A model generated the notes under the pieces. That model was not told where the DNA came from, ran no database searches, and saw nothing but the letters and a program-made list of their open reading frames with translations. A DNA stretch of 37,997 nucleotides from Actinomyces dentalis DSM 19115. GTDB lineage: Bacteria > Actinomycetota > Actinomycetes > Actinomycetales > Actinomycetaceae. How positions within the stretch are numbered: position 1 is the stretch's first letter; each line of letters opens with the position of its first letter. Shown here piece after piece: positions 7,163 to 17,151 of the stretch. A program made the position numbers and the translations under genes. The stretch is from positions 1 through 37,997 of the forward strand of contig NZ_AUBL01000041.1 of the NCBI RefSeq assembly GCF_000429225.1, read 5' to 3'.

Positions 7163-8554
7163 TCAGGCGGCGCGGTCGACGAGGAGACGCGCGAACTGCT
7201 CCATGCCGACGCGCACGAGCCGCACGCGCCGCCGGGTCTCGGCCAGCGCCGCCTCGCACTCGGCCCCGCTCCCAGCCCCGGTCCCGACCCCGGCCTCGGC
7301 CCCGGTTCCGACCCCGGCCTCGGCCCCGGTTCCGACACCGGAGCCAGTCCCGGCTCCGGCACTGGCCCCAGCGATCCCAACACTGGCCCCAGCCCCGGTC
7401 CCGACCCCGGTCCCGACCCCGGCCTCAGCCCCGGTTCCGACACCGGCTCCAGCCCCGGTTCCGACACCGGCTCCAGCCCCGGCCTCGACACCAGAGCCAG
7501 CCCCGGCCCGGGCCTCACTCCCGGCCCTGCTCCCGGTTCCAGCCCCGGCCGCCGCCGCACAGCCGGCCTCCAGGCGCTCGCGGGCGCCGGCGACGACGGC
7601 CTCCTCCAGCCCGTCCAGCACGGCCACGGCCTCGCGGGCCCAGTCCATCGCCATCTGCTGCGTGCGGGCCAGCACCGGGTGGCTCCTGAGCCGGTCGACC
7701 ACGTCGGCCAGGACCTCGTCGTCGCCCAGGTCCCCCGTCGACAGCCGCGACAGGATCGCCTGGCCCGCGGCGTCGAGCTCGCCGGCCGCCAGGGCCTGGC
7801 GCAGCAGCAGCACCGGCATGGTGTCCACGCCCTCGCGCAGGTCCGTGCCCGGGGTCTTGCCCAGGGCGGCCGGGTCCCCCACCAGGTCGAGGCAGTCGTC
7901 GGCGAGTTGGAAGGCGACGCCGATCCGCTCCCCGAAGGCCTCCACGATCCGCTCCGTGGCCCGCCCCGCCCCCGTCAGCATGGCGCCGTAGCGCGCGGAC
8001 ACGGCGATGAGCGAGCCCGTCTTGTCGGCCAGGACCTGGATGTAGTGCGCCACCGGGTCGGTGCCGGCCGGACGCGGGAGCGTCTCGTGGAGCTGGCCCA
8101 TGCACAGGCGCTCGAAGGTCTTGGCGTGGGCCAGGACCGCCTCCGGCCCCAGGGCCGCCACCAGCTGGGAGGCGCGGGCCACGAGCACGTCGCCGGTGAG
8201 GATGGCGGCGGAGTTGCCCCACACCGTCTGGGCGCTGGGGGCGCCGCGGCGCAGCGGCGCGTCGTCCATGACGTCGTCGTGGTAGAGCGTGGCGATATGG
8301 GTGAGTTCGACGGCGACCCCGGCGTCGCGCACCTGCTCGCCGGCGGCCAGGGCCGGGTCGCCCAGCTGGGCGGTCAGGAGGGTGAGGATCGGGCGCAGCC
8401 GCTTGCCCCCGGCCTCCGCCAGGTGGGAGGTGGGCGGGTTGATCGTCTCATCGGCGTTGCTGACGACCTCCAGCAGCCGCGCCTCGATGGCGGCCAGGGC
8501 CGGGGAGAGAGCGCCCTCGAGTTCCGGGGCGTCCAGTGGGAGCGATCCGATCAC
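7163..8554 (-). CDS. Polyprenyl diphosphate synthase with C-terminal repeat insertion
   Basis: Trans-isoprenyl diphosphate synthase that condenses isopentenyl diphosphate onto allylic primers; next to nuo and menaquinone genes it most likely makes the menaquinone side chain. KRLRP (residues 51-55), the first aspartate motif DDVMD (93-97) and the second, DDCLD (219-223), are intact. The fold is complete to about residue 332. Residues 333-431 are a low-complexity Gly/Ala/Val/Thr/Glu repeat (units such as GTGAEAGV) before a normal-looking final helix (CEAALAETRRRVRLVRVGM), giving 463 residues instead of about 320-350. The GTG start at 8554 overlaps the nuoN stop by 4 nt, so it is the last gene of the operon. 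Confidence 0.92.
   Translation of the reverse strand: MIGSLPLDAPELEGALSPALAAIEARLLEVVSNADETINPPTSHLAEAGGKRLRPILTLLTAQLGDPALAAGEQVRDAGVAVELTHIATLYHDDVMDDAPLRRGAPSAQTVWGNSAAILTGDVLVARASQLVAALGPEAVLAHAKTFERLCMGQLHETLPRPAGTDPVAHYIQVLADKTGSLIAVSARYGAMLTGAGRATERIVEAFGERIGVAFQLADDCLDLVGDPAALGKTPGTDLREGVDTMPVLLLRQALAAGELDAAGQAILSRLSTGDLGDDEVLADVVDRLRSHPVLARTQQMAMDWAREAVAVLDGLEEAVVAGARERLEAGCAAAAGAGTGSRAGSEARAGAGSGVEAGAGAGVGTGAGAGVGTGAEAGVGTGVGTGAGASVGIAGASAGAGTGSGVGTGAEAGVGTGAEAGVGTGAGSGAECEAALAETRRRVRLVRVGMEQFARLLVDRAA
7262..7546 (-). repeat. In-frame minisatellite in the polyprenyl synthase gene
   Basis: Imperfect units of 12, 18 and 24 nt, built on CCGGTTCCGAC(A/C)CCGG, encode the Gly/Ala/Val/Thr repeat. 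Near-identical 24-nt neighbours occur around 7308-7340 and 7425-7480. All length differences visible keep the reading frame. Such arrays change copy number by slippage. Confidence 0.85.
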
Positions 8555-10110
8555 GGCATGAGCATAGCCGCGCGGCCGAACACGACCAGCACCGCCTGCG
8601 GCAGCACGCCCAGCGCCACGGTGAGGAAGGCGGCGGTGCCGATCGCCGCCGCCGTCGGCCCCCTGGAGCCGACGACGATGACGGTCTCACCGCGCGGCTC
8701 GTGGAAGAACATGAGCAGGATCAGGCGCATGTAGAAGAAGGCCGTCGCCGCCGAGGAGACGACCGCGGCGACGACGAGCCAGGCGCTCCCCCCGACGCCG
8801 GCGACGAACAGCTCGAACTTGGCCATGAACCCGAAGGTCAGCGGGACGCCCGCGAAGGACAGCAGGAAGACCGTCATGGCGGCGGCCAGCCAGGGGGCGC
8901 GCCGGCCCAACCCCCGGAAGGAGTCCAGGTCGGTGGCCTCCGGGCCGGCGGCGCCGTCGTGGCCGGTGCGCACGAGCGTGACCACGCCGAAGGCGCCCAC
9001 GGTCGCCACGCCGTACGCCAGGCAGTACACGAGCAGGGCGGCGACGCCCTGCTGGTTGAGGCTGATGATGCCGATGAGCATGTAGCCGGCGTGGGCGATC
9101 GCGGAGTAGGCGAGCATGCGCTTGACGTCCCTCTGGACGACGCCGACCACCGTGCCCACGGCCATGGTGGCCAGCGACACGGCCCACAGGACGGGGGCCA
9201 GGTCCCAGCTCAGGCCGGCCACGGCGATGTAGGCGAAGCGCACCAGGGCCAGGAAGGCGGTGGCCTTGACGCCGGCCGCCATGAACCCGGTGACCGGCGT
9301 GGGGGCGCCCTGGTAGACGTCGGGGCTCCAGGCGTGGAAGGGCACGGCGGCGATCTTGAACAGCAGGCCGACGACGACCAGGGCCGCGCCCGCCAGCATG
9401 AGCCGGTCCATGCCGGGCACGGCCCCGTAGCGGATGGCCGCCGCGATATCGGTGTAGGACACCGACCCGGAGAAGCCGTAGAGCAGGGCCGCCCCCATGA
9501 GGAGGAAGGCGGAGGCGAAGGCGCCCAGCACGAAGTACTTCAGGGCCGCCTCCTGGCTGAGCAGGCGGCGGTGGCGCGCCATGGCGGCCATGATGTACAG
9601 CGGCAGCGAGACGAGCTCGAGCATGACGAACAGGGCGATGAGGTTGCTCGACAGCGGGAAGAGCATCATGCCGCCCAGGCTGAACAGCGTCAGCGGGAAG
9701 ACCTCGGTGCCCGTCCACCCGGCGTGCAGGGACTCGGCCTCCTCGGCGCTGCCGGGCCGGTCGGCGGCCTGCGCGGCGAAGGCGCCGTCGTCGGCCGTGG
9801 TGCGATCGGCCATGACCAGGACGGCGAGCAGGCCGATGACGAGCATGATGCCCTGGGCGGCGACGCCGAAGGGGTCCTCGTCGAACCCGGCGGTCAGCGA
9901 GGCGCCGACGCCCGCCTCCACGGCCCGCCAGCGCACGACCACGCCCGCGCCGGCGCCCAGGATCGCCAGAACGGCCAGGCCCGGCTGGAGGACCGGGCGC
10001 GCCCGGCGCGGCACGAGGGCCTCCAGGAGGACGCCCAGGACGGCGGCGCCCAGGATGACGGCGACCGGGGTGAGACCGGCCCACAGGATGGTCGGGGCGG
10101 TGAAGCTCAC
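8551..10110 (-). CDS. nuoN: NADH-quinone oxidoreductase subunit N
   Basis: Antiporter-like proton-pumping subunit of the Complex I membrane arm. The 519-residue product is highly hydrophobic with about 14 membrane helices; the core LSFAGVPLTFGFMAKFELF near the C-terminus and the helix containing LPLYIMAAMARHRR are typical of this Mrp-type family. The GTG start at 10110 overlaps the nuoM stop by 4 nt (GTGA), and its own stop overlaps the next start the same way, implying translational coupling. It is slightly longer than the roughly 485 residues of E. coli NuoN. Confidence 0.95.
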   Translation of the reverse strand: MSFTAPTILWAGLTPVAVILGAAVLGVLLEALVPRRARPVLQPGLAVLAILGAGAGVVVRWRAVEAGVGASLTAGFDEDPFGVAAQGIMLVIGLLAVLVMADRTTADDGAFAAQAADRPGSAEEAESLHAGWTGTEVFPLTLFSLGGMMLFPLSSNLIALFVMLELVSLPLYIMAAMARHRRLLSQEAALKYFVLGAFASAFLLMGAALLYGFSGSVSYTDIAAAIRYGAVPGMDRLMLAGAALVVVGLLFKIAAVPFHAWSPDVYQGAPTPVTGFMAAGVKATAFLALVRFAYIAVAGLSWDLAPVLWAVSLATMAVGTVVGVVQRDVKRMLAYSAIAHAGYMLIGIISLNQQGVAALLVYCLAYGVATVGAFGVVTLVRTGHDGAAGPEATDLDSFRGLGRRAPWLAAAMTVFLLSFAGVPLTFGFMAKFELFVAGVGGSAWLVVAAVVSSAATAFFYMRLILLMFFHEPRGETVIVVGSRGPTAAAIGTAAFLTVALGVLPQAVLVVFGRAAMLMP

Positions 10111-11708
10111 TTGGCATTCCCTTCGGAGAAGGCGGGGGCGGGCAGTCCGACGGCGGCGGCTCCGTCAACGGCCCCGGCCCCGGCGGCGGTCCCGGCTTCG
10201 TCAACGGCTTCGGCGGCGGCGCTCACCGTCGTGGAGACCTGCTCGGCGACGCCGTCGAGGGCGTTCACGAGGAGGGCCGGCGCGAGGCCGATGACGAGCA
10301 TGGCGGCGATGACGGGCACGACGACGAGCCGCTCGCGCCCGTCCAGGTCCTGGCCGCCCGTGCGCTCGGCGTCGGGCGCCCCGGTGAAGACCCGCTGGTA
10401 GGGCAGGAGCACGTAGACGGCGGCGATGACCGCGCCCGCGACGGCGACCGCGCCCAGCGCCGCGGACACCGAGAAGGTCCCGGTGAGCACCATCCACTCG
10501 GGCACGAAGCCGCTCAGGCCCGGCAGGGCGATGGAGGCCAGGCCGCACACCAGCCACGTGCCCGCCACCAGCGGCAGGACGCGCGCCATGCCGCCCAGCT
10601 CGGAGATCCTCACGGTGCCGGTGCGCCGCGCCAGGAAGCCGGTGACGAGGTAGAGGCCGGCGATGGACAGGCCGTGGGCCACCATGTAGACCATGGCGCC
10701 GGTCGCGGCCAGACGGCTGCCGATGAAGATGCCCAGCACCATGAAGCCGAAGTGGCTGATGGAGGTGTAGGAGATGAGGCGGTAGAGGTCATCCTGGCCG
10801 ATGGCGGCCAGGCCGCCGTAGATGATGCCGACCGCGGCCGCCACCGCGATCGCCGGGGCGGCCCAGCGGGAGGCCTCGGGGAACAGCGGCAGGACCAGGG
10901 CGATCATGCCGTAGGTGCCGATCTTGTCCAGGACGCCGATGAGCAGCACGGATGTGCCCGGGGTGGCCTGCTCGGCCGTGTCCGGCAGCCAGGTGTGCAG
11001 CGGGACCATGGGGGCCTTGATGGCGAAGGCGATGAAGAAGGTGGCGAAGATCCACCGGCCCGTCGCGGCCGTGACCTCCAGGTTCCCCGCGAGGCGCTCG
11101 ATGAGGAGGGCGTCCTGACCCCCCGGCCCGTAGACGAACAGGGCGACGACGCCGATGAGCATGATCAGTCCGCCGGCCAGCGAGTACAGCAGGAACTTGA
11201 GGGCGGCGCGCCGGCGCCCGGGCCCGCCGAAGCACCCGATGAGGAAGTACACCGGGATGAGCATGGCCTCGAAGCACAGGTAGAAGAGGAAGACGTCGCG
11301 GGCGGCGAAGACGACGACGACGAAGGACTCCAGGACCAGGACCAGCCCGGTGAACCGGTCCTGGCGGTCGGCCGGCACCTCCCCCCAGGAGGCGAGCAGC
11401 ACAATGGGGGTGAGGAAGGCGGTCAGCAGGAGCATGGCCAGGCCCAGCCCGTTGACGCCCAGGGCCCAGGACACGCCCAGGGCCGGGATCCAGGGCCGGG
11501 TCTCGGCCAGCTGGAGGCTGGAGCCGGCCGACGGGTCGAAGCGGCAGGCGGCCCACACCCCCGCGCCGAGCACGGCCAGGCAGGTCAGCAGGCCGAGGGC
11601 GCGGGCGCAGCGGCGCAGCGGCGGCACGAGGACCAGGAGAAGGGCCCCCGCGAGGGGCAGGACCGCCATGACGGTGAGCACGGGGAAGGATGCGGCGACG
11701 GTGTGCAT
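10107..11708 (-). CDS. nuoM: NADH-quinone oxidoreductase subunit M
   Basis: Second antiporter-like proton-pumping subunit of Complex I. The 533-residue product has about 14 membrane helices, with the family signatures FLFYLCFEAMLIPVYFLIG and PMVPLHTWLPDTAEQATPG, the latter typical of NuoM. The last ~40 residues after the final helix are Ala/Glu/Gly-rich (AAEAVDEAGTAAGAGAVDG), probably cytoplasmic. The ATG at 11708 lies 13 nt after the nuoL stop, and its stop overlaps the nuoN GTG by 4 nt. Confidence 0.96.
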   Translation of the reverse strand: MHTVAASFPVLTVMAVLPLAGALLLVLVPPLRRCARALGLLTCLAVLGAGVWAACRFDPSAGSSLQLAETRPWIPALGVSWALGVNGLGLAMLLLTAFLTPIVLLASWGEVPADRQDRFTGLVLVLESFVVVVFAARDVFLFYLCFEAMLIPVYFLIGCFGGPGRRRAALKFLLYSLAGGLIMLIGVVALFVYGPGGQDALLIERLAGNLEVTAATGRWIFATFFIAFAIKAPMVPLHTWLPDTAEQATPGTSVLLIGVLDKIGTYGMIALVLPLFPEASRWAAPAIAVAAAVGIIYGGLAAIGQDDLYRLISYTSISHFGFMVLGIFIGSRLAATGAMVYMVAHGLSIAGLYLVTGFLARRTGTVRISELGGMARVLPLVAGTWLVCGLASIALPGLSGFVPEWMVLTGTFSVSAALGAVAVAGAVIAAVYVLLPYQRVFTGAPDAERTGGQDLDGRERLVVVPVIAAMLVIGLAPALLVNALDGVAEQVSTTVSAAAEAVDEAGTAAGAGAVDGAAAVGLPAPAFSEGNAK

Positions 11709-11721
11709 ATGGCGGGTCCTC

Positions 11722-13731
11722 TCAGAACCTGGTGGCCAGGACGGCGACGAGGGCGAGCACGACGCCGACGAGCATGTAGGACGCGTAGGAGCGCACGTAG
11801 CCGGACTCGGTGAGAGAGGTCAGCCACCCCAGGCCGGCCGTGCCCCGCGCCAGGCCCCTGACGGCGCCGTCGACGACGCGGCGGTCGGAGGCGGTGGCGG
11901 CGGCGACCAGCCCCTGGCCGGGTCGCATGGCCACGGCCTCGTTGACGGCGTCCTGGTACATGTCGCGGCGGGCCGCCTCGACCAGGGCCGGCGCGGGCGG
12001 GGCCGTCTCGGGGACCCGTCGGCGCGCGTACATCCACCAGGCCAGACCGGCCCCGACGACGACGAGCCCGAGCGTGGCCCCCATGATGGCGGTGGCCGGC
12101 AGGACCGGCTCGCCGTGCCCGGCGCGCCCGGTCACCGGCTCCAGCCAGGTGACGAACAGGTCGTTGCGGGCCAGCGCCCAGCCCAGGCCGAGGGAGAAGA
12201 CCGACAGGACGACCAGGGGGGCGGTCATGAGCCACCCGGACTCGTGGGGGCGGACCGGGCCCTGGGGGTCGGCCTCGGTGGTCCAGCGCCGCGAGCCGTG
12301 GAAGATCATGAAGAACAGGCGGGACATGTAGAAGGCGGTCAGGCCCGCCCCCACCAGCGCGACGCCGCCCAGGATCCAGGGCCGGACCCCCTCTCCGGTG
12401 AAGGCGGCCTCGATGATCCGGTCCTTGGACCAGAACCCGGAGAAGGGCGGCACGCCCAGGATCGCCAGCCAGCCGATGCCCATGGTGGCCCAGGTGATGC
12501 GCATGGCCCCGGCCAGGGCGCCGAAGCGGCGCATATCGACCTGGTCGCCCATGGCGTGCATGACGGACCCGGCTCCCAGGAAGAGCTGGGCCTTGAAGAA
12601 GCCGTGGGTGAGCAGGTGGAAGATCGCCAGGGCGTAGCCGGCAGGCCCCAGGCCCGCCCCCAGCATCATGTAGCCGATCTGGCTCATGGTGGAGGCCGCC
12701 AGGACCTTCTTCATATCGTCCTTGGCGGACCCGATGACGGCCCCGAGCACCAGGGTGATGGCGCCCACGACCGCCACGGCCAGCTGGGCGGCGGGGGCGC
12801 CCTCGAAGACCGCCCCGGAGCGCACCATGAGGTAGACGCCGGCGGTGACCATGGTGGCGGCGTGGATGAGGGCCGACACCGGCGTCGGCCCGGCCATGGC
12901 GTCGCCCAGCCACGCCTGGAGCGGGAACTGGGCGGACTTGCCGCAGGCCGCCAGCAGCAGGAAGAACCCCATGGCGGTCAGCCACTCCGGGGGCACGGCG
13001 CCGGAGCGCGCGGCCGGCAGGACGGCGTCGAAGGCCACCGAGCCGATGCGCGAGACCATGGCCATCATGGCCAGCAGGAGGCCGACGTCGCCGATGCGGT
13101 TCATGACGAAGGCCTTCTTGGCGGCGGTGGCGTTGCTCCGGCTGCGGTCCCGCTCGGCGGCCGGGGCGTCGGCGTCGGCCGTGTTCCAGAAGCCGATGAG
13201 CAGGTAGGAGGCCAGGCCCACCCCCTCCCAGCCGACGAACAGCACGATGTAGGACCCGCCCAGCACCAGGGTGAGCATGGCGGCCACGAAGAGGTTCAGG
13301 TAGGCGAAGAATCGGCGCCGGTCCCGGTCGTGGGCCATGTAGGCCACCGAGTACAGGTGGATGAGCGAGCCGACCACGGTCACCAGGCCCACGAAGGTCA
13401 GCGACAGCGGGTCGACGCGCAGATCGACGTCGACGACGAGGTCCCCGACGGCGAACCAGCGCCACAGCCCCACCCCCATCACCCGCTGGTCGACGGGCAG
13501 GGACAGCACCTGGGCGAGGACGGCGACGCCCAGGGCGGCGTCGGCGAAGGCGGCCAGCAGGCCGAGCCAGTGCCCCCAGGCGTCGGCGGCGCGCCCGGCG
13601 AGCAGGAGGATCGCGGCACCGGCCGCCGGGATGACGATGAGCAGCCAGGCCAGGGCCGCCGGGCCCGTGGCGGGCGCGACGGCGCCGGTCGCGGCGGCCG
13701 CGGCCGACAGGGCGAGAGGCGTTGCGGTCAT
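11722..13731 (-). CDS. nuoL: NADH-quinone oxidoreductase subunit L
   Basis: Distal antiporter-like subunit of Complex I carrying the long lateral helix. The 669-residue polytopic protein contains NuoL signatures including LFVGWEGVGLASYLLIGFW and FPLQAWLGDAMAGPTPVSAL followed by IHAATMVTAGVYL, then MSQIGYMMLG and HGFFKAQLFLGAGSVMHA. The C-terminal part after about residue 540 fits the lateral helix and final anchor helix. The ATG at 13731 is 13 nt after the nuoK stop. Length is close to other actinobacterial and E. coli NuoL. Confidence 0.96.
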   Translation of the reverse strand: MTATPLALSAAAAATGAVAPATGPAALAWLLIVIPAAGAAILLLAGRAADAWGHWLGLLAAFADAALGVAVLAQVLSLPVDQRVMGVGLWRWFAVGDLVVDVDLRVDPLSLTFVGLVTVVGSLIHLYSVAYMAHDRDRRRFFAYLNLFVAAMLTLVLGGSYIVLFVGWEGVGLASYLLIGFWNTADADAPAAERDRSRSNATAAKKAFVMNRIGDVGLLLAMMAMVSRIGSVAFDAVLPAARSGAVPPEWLTAMGFFLLLAACGKSAQFPLQAWLGDAMAGPTPVSALIHAATMVTAGVYLMVRSGAVFEGAPAAQLAVAVVGAITLVLGAVIGSAKDDMKKVLAASTMSQIGYMMLGAGLGPAGYALAIFHLLTHGFFKAQLFLGAGSVMHAMGDQVDMRRFGALAGAMRITWATMGIGWLAILGVPPFSGFWSKDRIIEAAFTGEGVRPWILGGVALVGAGLTAFYMSRLFFMIFHGSRRWTTEADPQGPVRPHESGWLMTAPLVVLSVFSLGLGWALARNDLFVTWLEPVTGRAGHGEPVLPATAIMGATLGLVVVGAGLAWWMYARRRVPETAPPAPALVEAARRDMYQDAVNEAVAMRPGQGLVAAATASDRRVVDGAVRGLARGTAGLGWLTSLTESGYVRSYASYMLVGVVLALVAVLATRF

Positions 13732-13744
13732 GGACGTGGCCCCC

Positions 13745-14050
13745 TCAGTGCTTGAGCAGGTTCTCGTCGTCGACCGACGTGGACCTGCGGGTTCGGAAGA
13801 TGGACACCACGATGCTCAGGCCCACCACGACCTCGGCGGCCGCGACCACCATGACGAAGAAGGCGAAGACCTGCCCGGTCAGGTCGCCGTGGAGGCGGGA
13901 GAAGGTGACCAGGACGAGGTTGACGGCGTTGAGCATGAGCTCCACGCCCATGAGCTCGATGAGGGCGTTGCGGCGCAGCAGCACCGTCAGCGCCCCGAGG
14001 GTGAAGAGCACCCCGGCCAGGACGACGTAGGCGGTGACGGGCAGTGTCAC
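13745..14050 (-). CDS. nuoK: NADH-quinone oxidoreductase subunit K
   Basis: Small membrane subunit of Complex I linking the Q-module to the antiporter subunits. The 101 residues form three helices; the conserved helix-2 segment [20 protein letters not shown] carries the glutamates needed for proton translocation in this family. Length is the family norm (about 100). The GTG start at 14050 overlaps the nuoJ stop by 4 nt, and nuoL begins 13 nt after its stop. Confidence 0.97.
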   Translation of the reverse strand: MTLPVTAYVVLAGVLFTLGALTVLLRRNALIELMGVELMLNAVNLVLVTFSRLHGDLTGQVFAFFVMVVAAAEVVVGLSIVVSIFRTRRSTSVDDENLLKH

Positions 14051-15039
14051 TTCTCGGCCCCCCTCTCCTCCTCGGACCCGGCCGACTCCCCGCCGCCGGG
14101 CCCGGCGGGCCCCTCATCCCCGGCGCCCTCATCGCCCTGGGCCGGGGCGAGCGGCTGGACGACGGCGGGGGCGGCGGCCCCCGGCATGGAGGCCATGCCC
14201 GAGCGGGCCACGTCCACGACGTCGGCCCGGTTGCGCCCGGCCGCGCGCGCGGCGGAGGACTCCGGGGAGACCTCCGCCAGCTCCAGGCCCTGGCCGCGCA
14301 CCCGCAGGACGCGCGGAACGGACTCCTCGACCGCCTCGCCGTCGGCGTCCAGGGCGGGGGCCGCGGCGGTGTTGGTGGCGGCGAAGACGCCCGACATGGG
14401 CTTCTGACCCGGGTGGGCGCCGCGCTCGGCGTAGGCGCGCATCTTGGCCCGCGCGGTGGCGCGCTGGGTGATCCTGGGGCGGATGCGCTCGCGGTGGGTC
14501 AGGGCCAGGGCGCCGACGGCGGCGATGATGAGCAGCAGCCCGGTCAGCTCCATGACCACGACGTGGTCGCCGAAGAGGGCGACGGCCAGCTGCGCCGGCG
14601 TCGCCCGGGCGCCGGAGTCCAGGCCCTTGGCGGCGGGCGAGGCCGAGCCCGCCACGGCGCCGACCAGCGCGACGACCAGGCCCAGGCCGAAGACCCCGAC
14701 GATCCAGGTGGTCGCGGCCGACCCGGTGGAGACGGGCTCGTCGCCGCCCACGCCGACGAGCATGACGACGAACAGGACGAGGGTCATGACGGCGCCGGTG
14801 TAGACGACGACCTGAGTGATGCCCAGGAAGGGGGCCTCGCCGGCGATGTAGAGCACCGCCAGGCCGATCATGATGCCGATCAGGTTGACCGCGGCGCTCA
14901 CGGCCCGCTTGGCGGTGAGCAGGCCGAAGCCGCAGGCGACGGTGATGCCGGCGACGACCGCGAACAGGATCGTCTCGCCGGTGGAGATGGTGCCGCCCTG
15001 CGTGAGCGAGGCCGGCGCGAGCACGGGGAGGGTGGTCAT
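14047..15039 (-). CDS. nuoJ: NADH-quinone oxidoreductase subunit J
   Basis: Membrane subunit of Complex I. About 170 residues form five helices with the family segments [20 protein letters not shown] and [19 protein letters not shown]. After the last helix (about residue 175) comes a ~150-residue soluble tail, first Arg-rich ([18 protein letters not shown]) and then acidic and Gly-rich to the end ([16 protein letters not shown]), making the protein 330 residues against about 185 in E. coli. Long NuoJ tails occur in other actinobacteria. The ATG at 15039 overlaps the nuoI stop by 4 nt; longer upstream extensions of the frame overlap nuoI and are not real. Confidence 0.95.
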   Translation of the reverse strand: MTTLPVLAPASLTQGGTISTGETILFAVVAGITVACGFGLLTAKRAVSAAVNLIGIMIGLAVLYIAGEAPFLGITQVVVYTGAVMTLVLFVVMLVGVGGDEPVSTGSAATTWIVGVFGLGLVVALVGAVAGSASPAAKGLDSGARATPAQLAVALFGDHVVVMELTGLLLIIAAVGALALTHRERIRPRITQRATARAKMRAYAERGAHPGQKPMSGVFAATNTAAAPALDADGEAVEESVPRVLRVRGQGLELAEVSPESSAARAAGRNRADVVDVARSGMASMPGAAAPAVVQPLAPAQGDEGAGDEGPAGPGGGESAGSEEERGAEK

Positions 15040-15734
15040 CGACGGACGGCCTCCTTGGCGGGGGTCGGGGCGGGGACGGGCTTGGCCGACTCGAGCGTCG
15101 GGTCCTCGGGGCGGTGGGCGCGGACCCAGTCGATCTGCTCCCGGGTGACGCCGGTGACCGCGCCGCGGTAGTAGTCGCCGTCCTCGGTGCCCTCGACCAT
15201 GGGGTGGGGGGCCGCCAGGGCGCCGCGGGGCACGGGGGCGAGCAGGTCCTGCTTCTCGTAGATCAGGCCGGTGCGGTTGGGCCCGACCAGCTCGTCGATC
15301 TCGTGGGTCATGGTCAGGGCGCGCGTGGGGCAGGCCTCGATGCACATGCCGCAGAAGATGCAGCGCAGGTAGTTGATCTGGTAGACGCGGCCGTAGCGCT
15401 CGCCGGGCGAGTACTGGGCGCCGGGGGCGTTGGAGGCCGCCTCGACGTAGATGGCGTCGGCCGGGCAGGCCCAGGCGCACAGCTCGCAGCCGATGCACTT
15501 CTCCAGGCCGTCGTCGTAGCGGTTGAGCTGGTGACGGCCGTGGTAGCGCGGCATCATGACGGGCCGGATGAAGGGGTACTGCTCGGTGACCGTGGGCCGG
15601 AACAGCGAGGAGAGGGTCACGCCGTAGCCGGCGACCGGCGCGAAGATGCGGCCGATCGCCGAGGGCTCCTCGGCGAGCCACTCGTCGTGGTCGCCGTCGG
15701 CCCCGGCGTCCCGGGCGGGGGTGCGGTCAGTCAT
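15036..15734 (-). CDS. nuoI: NADH-quinone oxidoreductase subunit I
   Basis: Peripheral-arm subunit carrying clusters N6a and N6b that pass electrons towards the quinone site. Two complete 8-Fe ferredoxin motifs are visible: [12 protein letters not shown] and [12 protein letters not shown]. The N-terminal amphipathic part ([19 protein letters not shown]) matches the membrane-surface helix of the family. The 232 residues include Pro/Lys-rich ends. The ATG at 15734 overlaps the nuoH stop by 8 nt, and its stop overlaps nuoJ by 4 nt. Confidence 0.97.
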   Translation of the reverse strand: MTDRTPARDAGADGDHDEWLAEEPSAIGRIFAPVAGYGVTLSSLFRPTVTEQYPFIRPVMMPRYHGRHQLNRYDDGLEKCIGCELCAWACPADAIYVEAASNAPGAQYSPGERYGRVYQINYLRCIFCGMCIEACPTRALTMTHEIDELVGPNRTGLIYEKQDLLAPVPRGALAAPHPMVEGTEDGDYYRGAVTGVTREQIDWVRAHRPEDPTLESAKPVPAPTPAKEAVRR

Positions 15735-17151
15735 CGGTTCCCTCCTGATCGCTCGGCGCGGAGCCGGTGGTGGTGGTGGCGCCGGCCGCGGCGGTGGCGA
15801 CGGCGGCGCGGCGGGTGCGCGGGGACGGGGGCAGGCGCCGGCCCGGCGGGGGCGGGACGGGGAAGCCGTCCGCGAAGGCGTCGAACTCCTCGCCCGGGGC
15901 CACGACGTCGTCGCCGTCCGCGCCGTCCTCGTCCGCGCCGCCGGCGCCCTCAGCGGGCCGGGCCTCCTCCCGCCCGCCGTCGGGCAGGAGGAGCAGGACG
16001 ATCATGGCCACGAGGAAGACGGCGGCCAGGACCAGCAGCAGGACGCGGGTGGAGCCGCCGGAGAAGGCGCGGTAGGCCCGCACGACGGCCACCAGGACGA
16101 ACCAGGTCAGGGAGACCGGGATGAGGAACTTCCAGCCCAGCTTCATGAAGTGGTCGTAGCGGATGCGCACCAGGGTGGCCCGGGTCCAGATCATGAAGAG
16201 CATGACGGCCCAGACCTTGGCGACGAACCACAGCATCGGCCACCACCCGGAGTTGGCCCCCGGCCAGAAGGAGGTGAGCACGAAGGAGCGCCAGCCGCCC
16301 AGGAACAGGGTCACGCACATGGCGGAGACGTTGAACATGTTGATGTACTCGCCCAGGTAGTACCAGGCGAATTTCATCGAGGAGTACTCGACCATGTGGC
16401 CGGCGACGAGCTCGCCCTCGGCCTCGGGCAGGTCGAAGGGCAGGCGGTTGACCTCCCCGACCATGGACACCACGTAGATGAGGAGGCTGGGGATCATGGC
16501 CAGCCCCCACCACACGCGCTCCTGGGCGGCCACGATGCCGGAGGTGGACATGGTCCCGGAGGCGAGGAAGACCGTGAGCATGGACAGGCTCATGCTCAGC
16601 TCGTAGGAGATGACCTGGGCGGCCGAGCGCACCGCGCCCAGCAGCGGGTAGGTGGAGTGGGTCGACCATCCGCCCAGGATGATGCCGTAGACGCCGAATC
16701 CGGTCACGGCCAGGACGTAGAGGGCCGCGACGGGGAAGTCGGTGAGCTGGAGGGGCGTGGAGTGGCCCAGGATGCTCACCTGCGGCCCGAAGGGGATGAC
16801 CGCGTAGATCATGAAGGCGCTGAAGGCGGCGATGACCGGGGCGAGGATGTAGATGAACTTCTCCGCGCCCCTGAGCCAGAAGTCCTCCTTCATAATGAGC
16901 TTGGCGGCGTCGGCGATGAGCTGGGGGATGCCCAGGAAGCCGTTGACGTTCGGGCCGGGGCGCGTCTGCATGCGCCCCAGGACGCGCCGCTCCGTCCAGA
17001 TGGCCATGATGACGCTGACGATGAGGAAGGCGACGATGAAGACCGCCTTGATCAGGCTCAGCCACCACGTCTCGGCGGAGAAGTCGGCGGCCACGCCCCC
17101 CTCTGCGGGCGGCGCGCTCGCGTGCGCGGTCATAACGGTCAGGGGCTTCAC
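15727..17151 (-). CDS. nuoH: NADH-quinone oxidoreductase subunit H
   Basis: Membrane subunit that forms the quinone-binding chamber with NuoB and NuoD. Signatures include [37 protein letters not shown] and the acidic loop [19 protein letters not shown], with eight or nine membrane helices. I chose the GTG at 17151, which overlaps the nuoG stop (GTGA) and has GGAGG upstream on the minus strand; an ATG at 17133 is the alternative. The product is 474 residues; the ~80 residues after the last helix are soluble and acidic/Pro-rich, an extension beyond the ~325-residue E. coli form. Confidence 0.95.
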   Translation of the reverse strand: MKPLTVMTAHASAPPAEGGVAADFSAETWWLSLIKAVFIVAFLIVSVIMAIWTERRVLGRMQTRPGPNVNGFLGIPQLIADAAKLIMKEDFWLRGAEKFIYILAPVIAAFSAFMIYAVIPFGPQVSILGHSTPLQLTDFPVAALYVLAVTGFGVYGIILGGWSTHSTYPLLGAVRSAAQVISYELSMSLSMLTVFLASGTMSTSGIVAAQERVWWGLAMIPSLLIYVVSMVGEVNRLPFDLPEAEGELVAGHMVEYSSMKFAWYYLGEYINMFNVSAMCVTLFLGGWRSFVLTSFWPGANSGWWPMLWFVAKVWAVMLFMIWTRATLVRIRYDHFMKLGWKFLIPVSLTWFVLVAVVRAYRAFSGGSTRVLLLVLAAVFLVAMIVLLLLPDGGREEARPAEGAGGADEDGADGDDVVAPGEEFDAFADGFPVPPPPGRRLPPSPRTRRAAVATAAAGATTTTGSAPSDQEGTDD

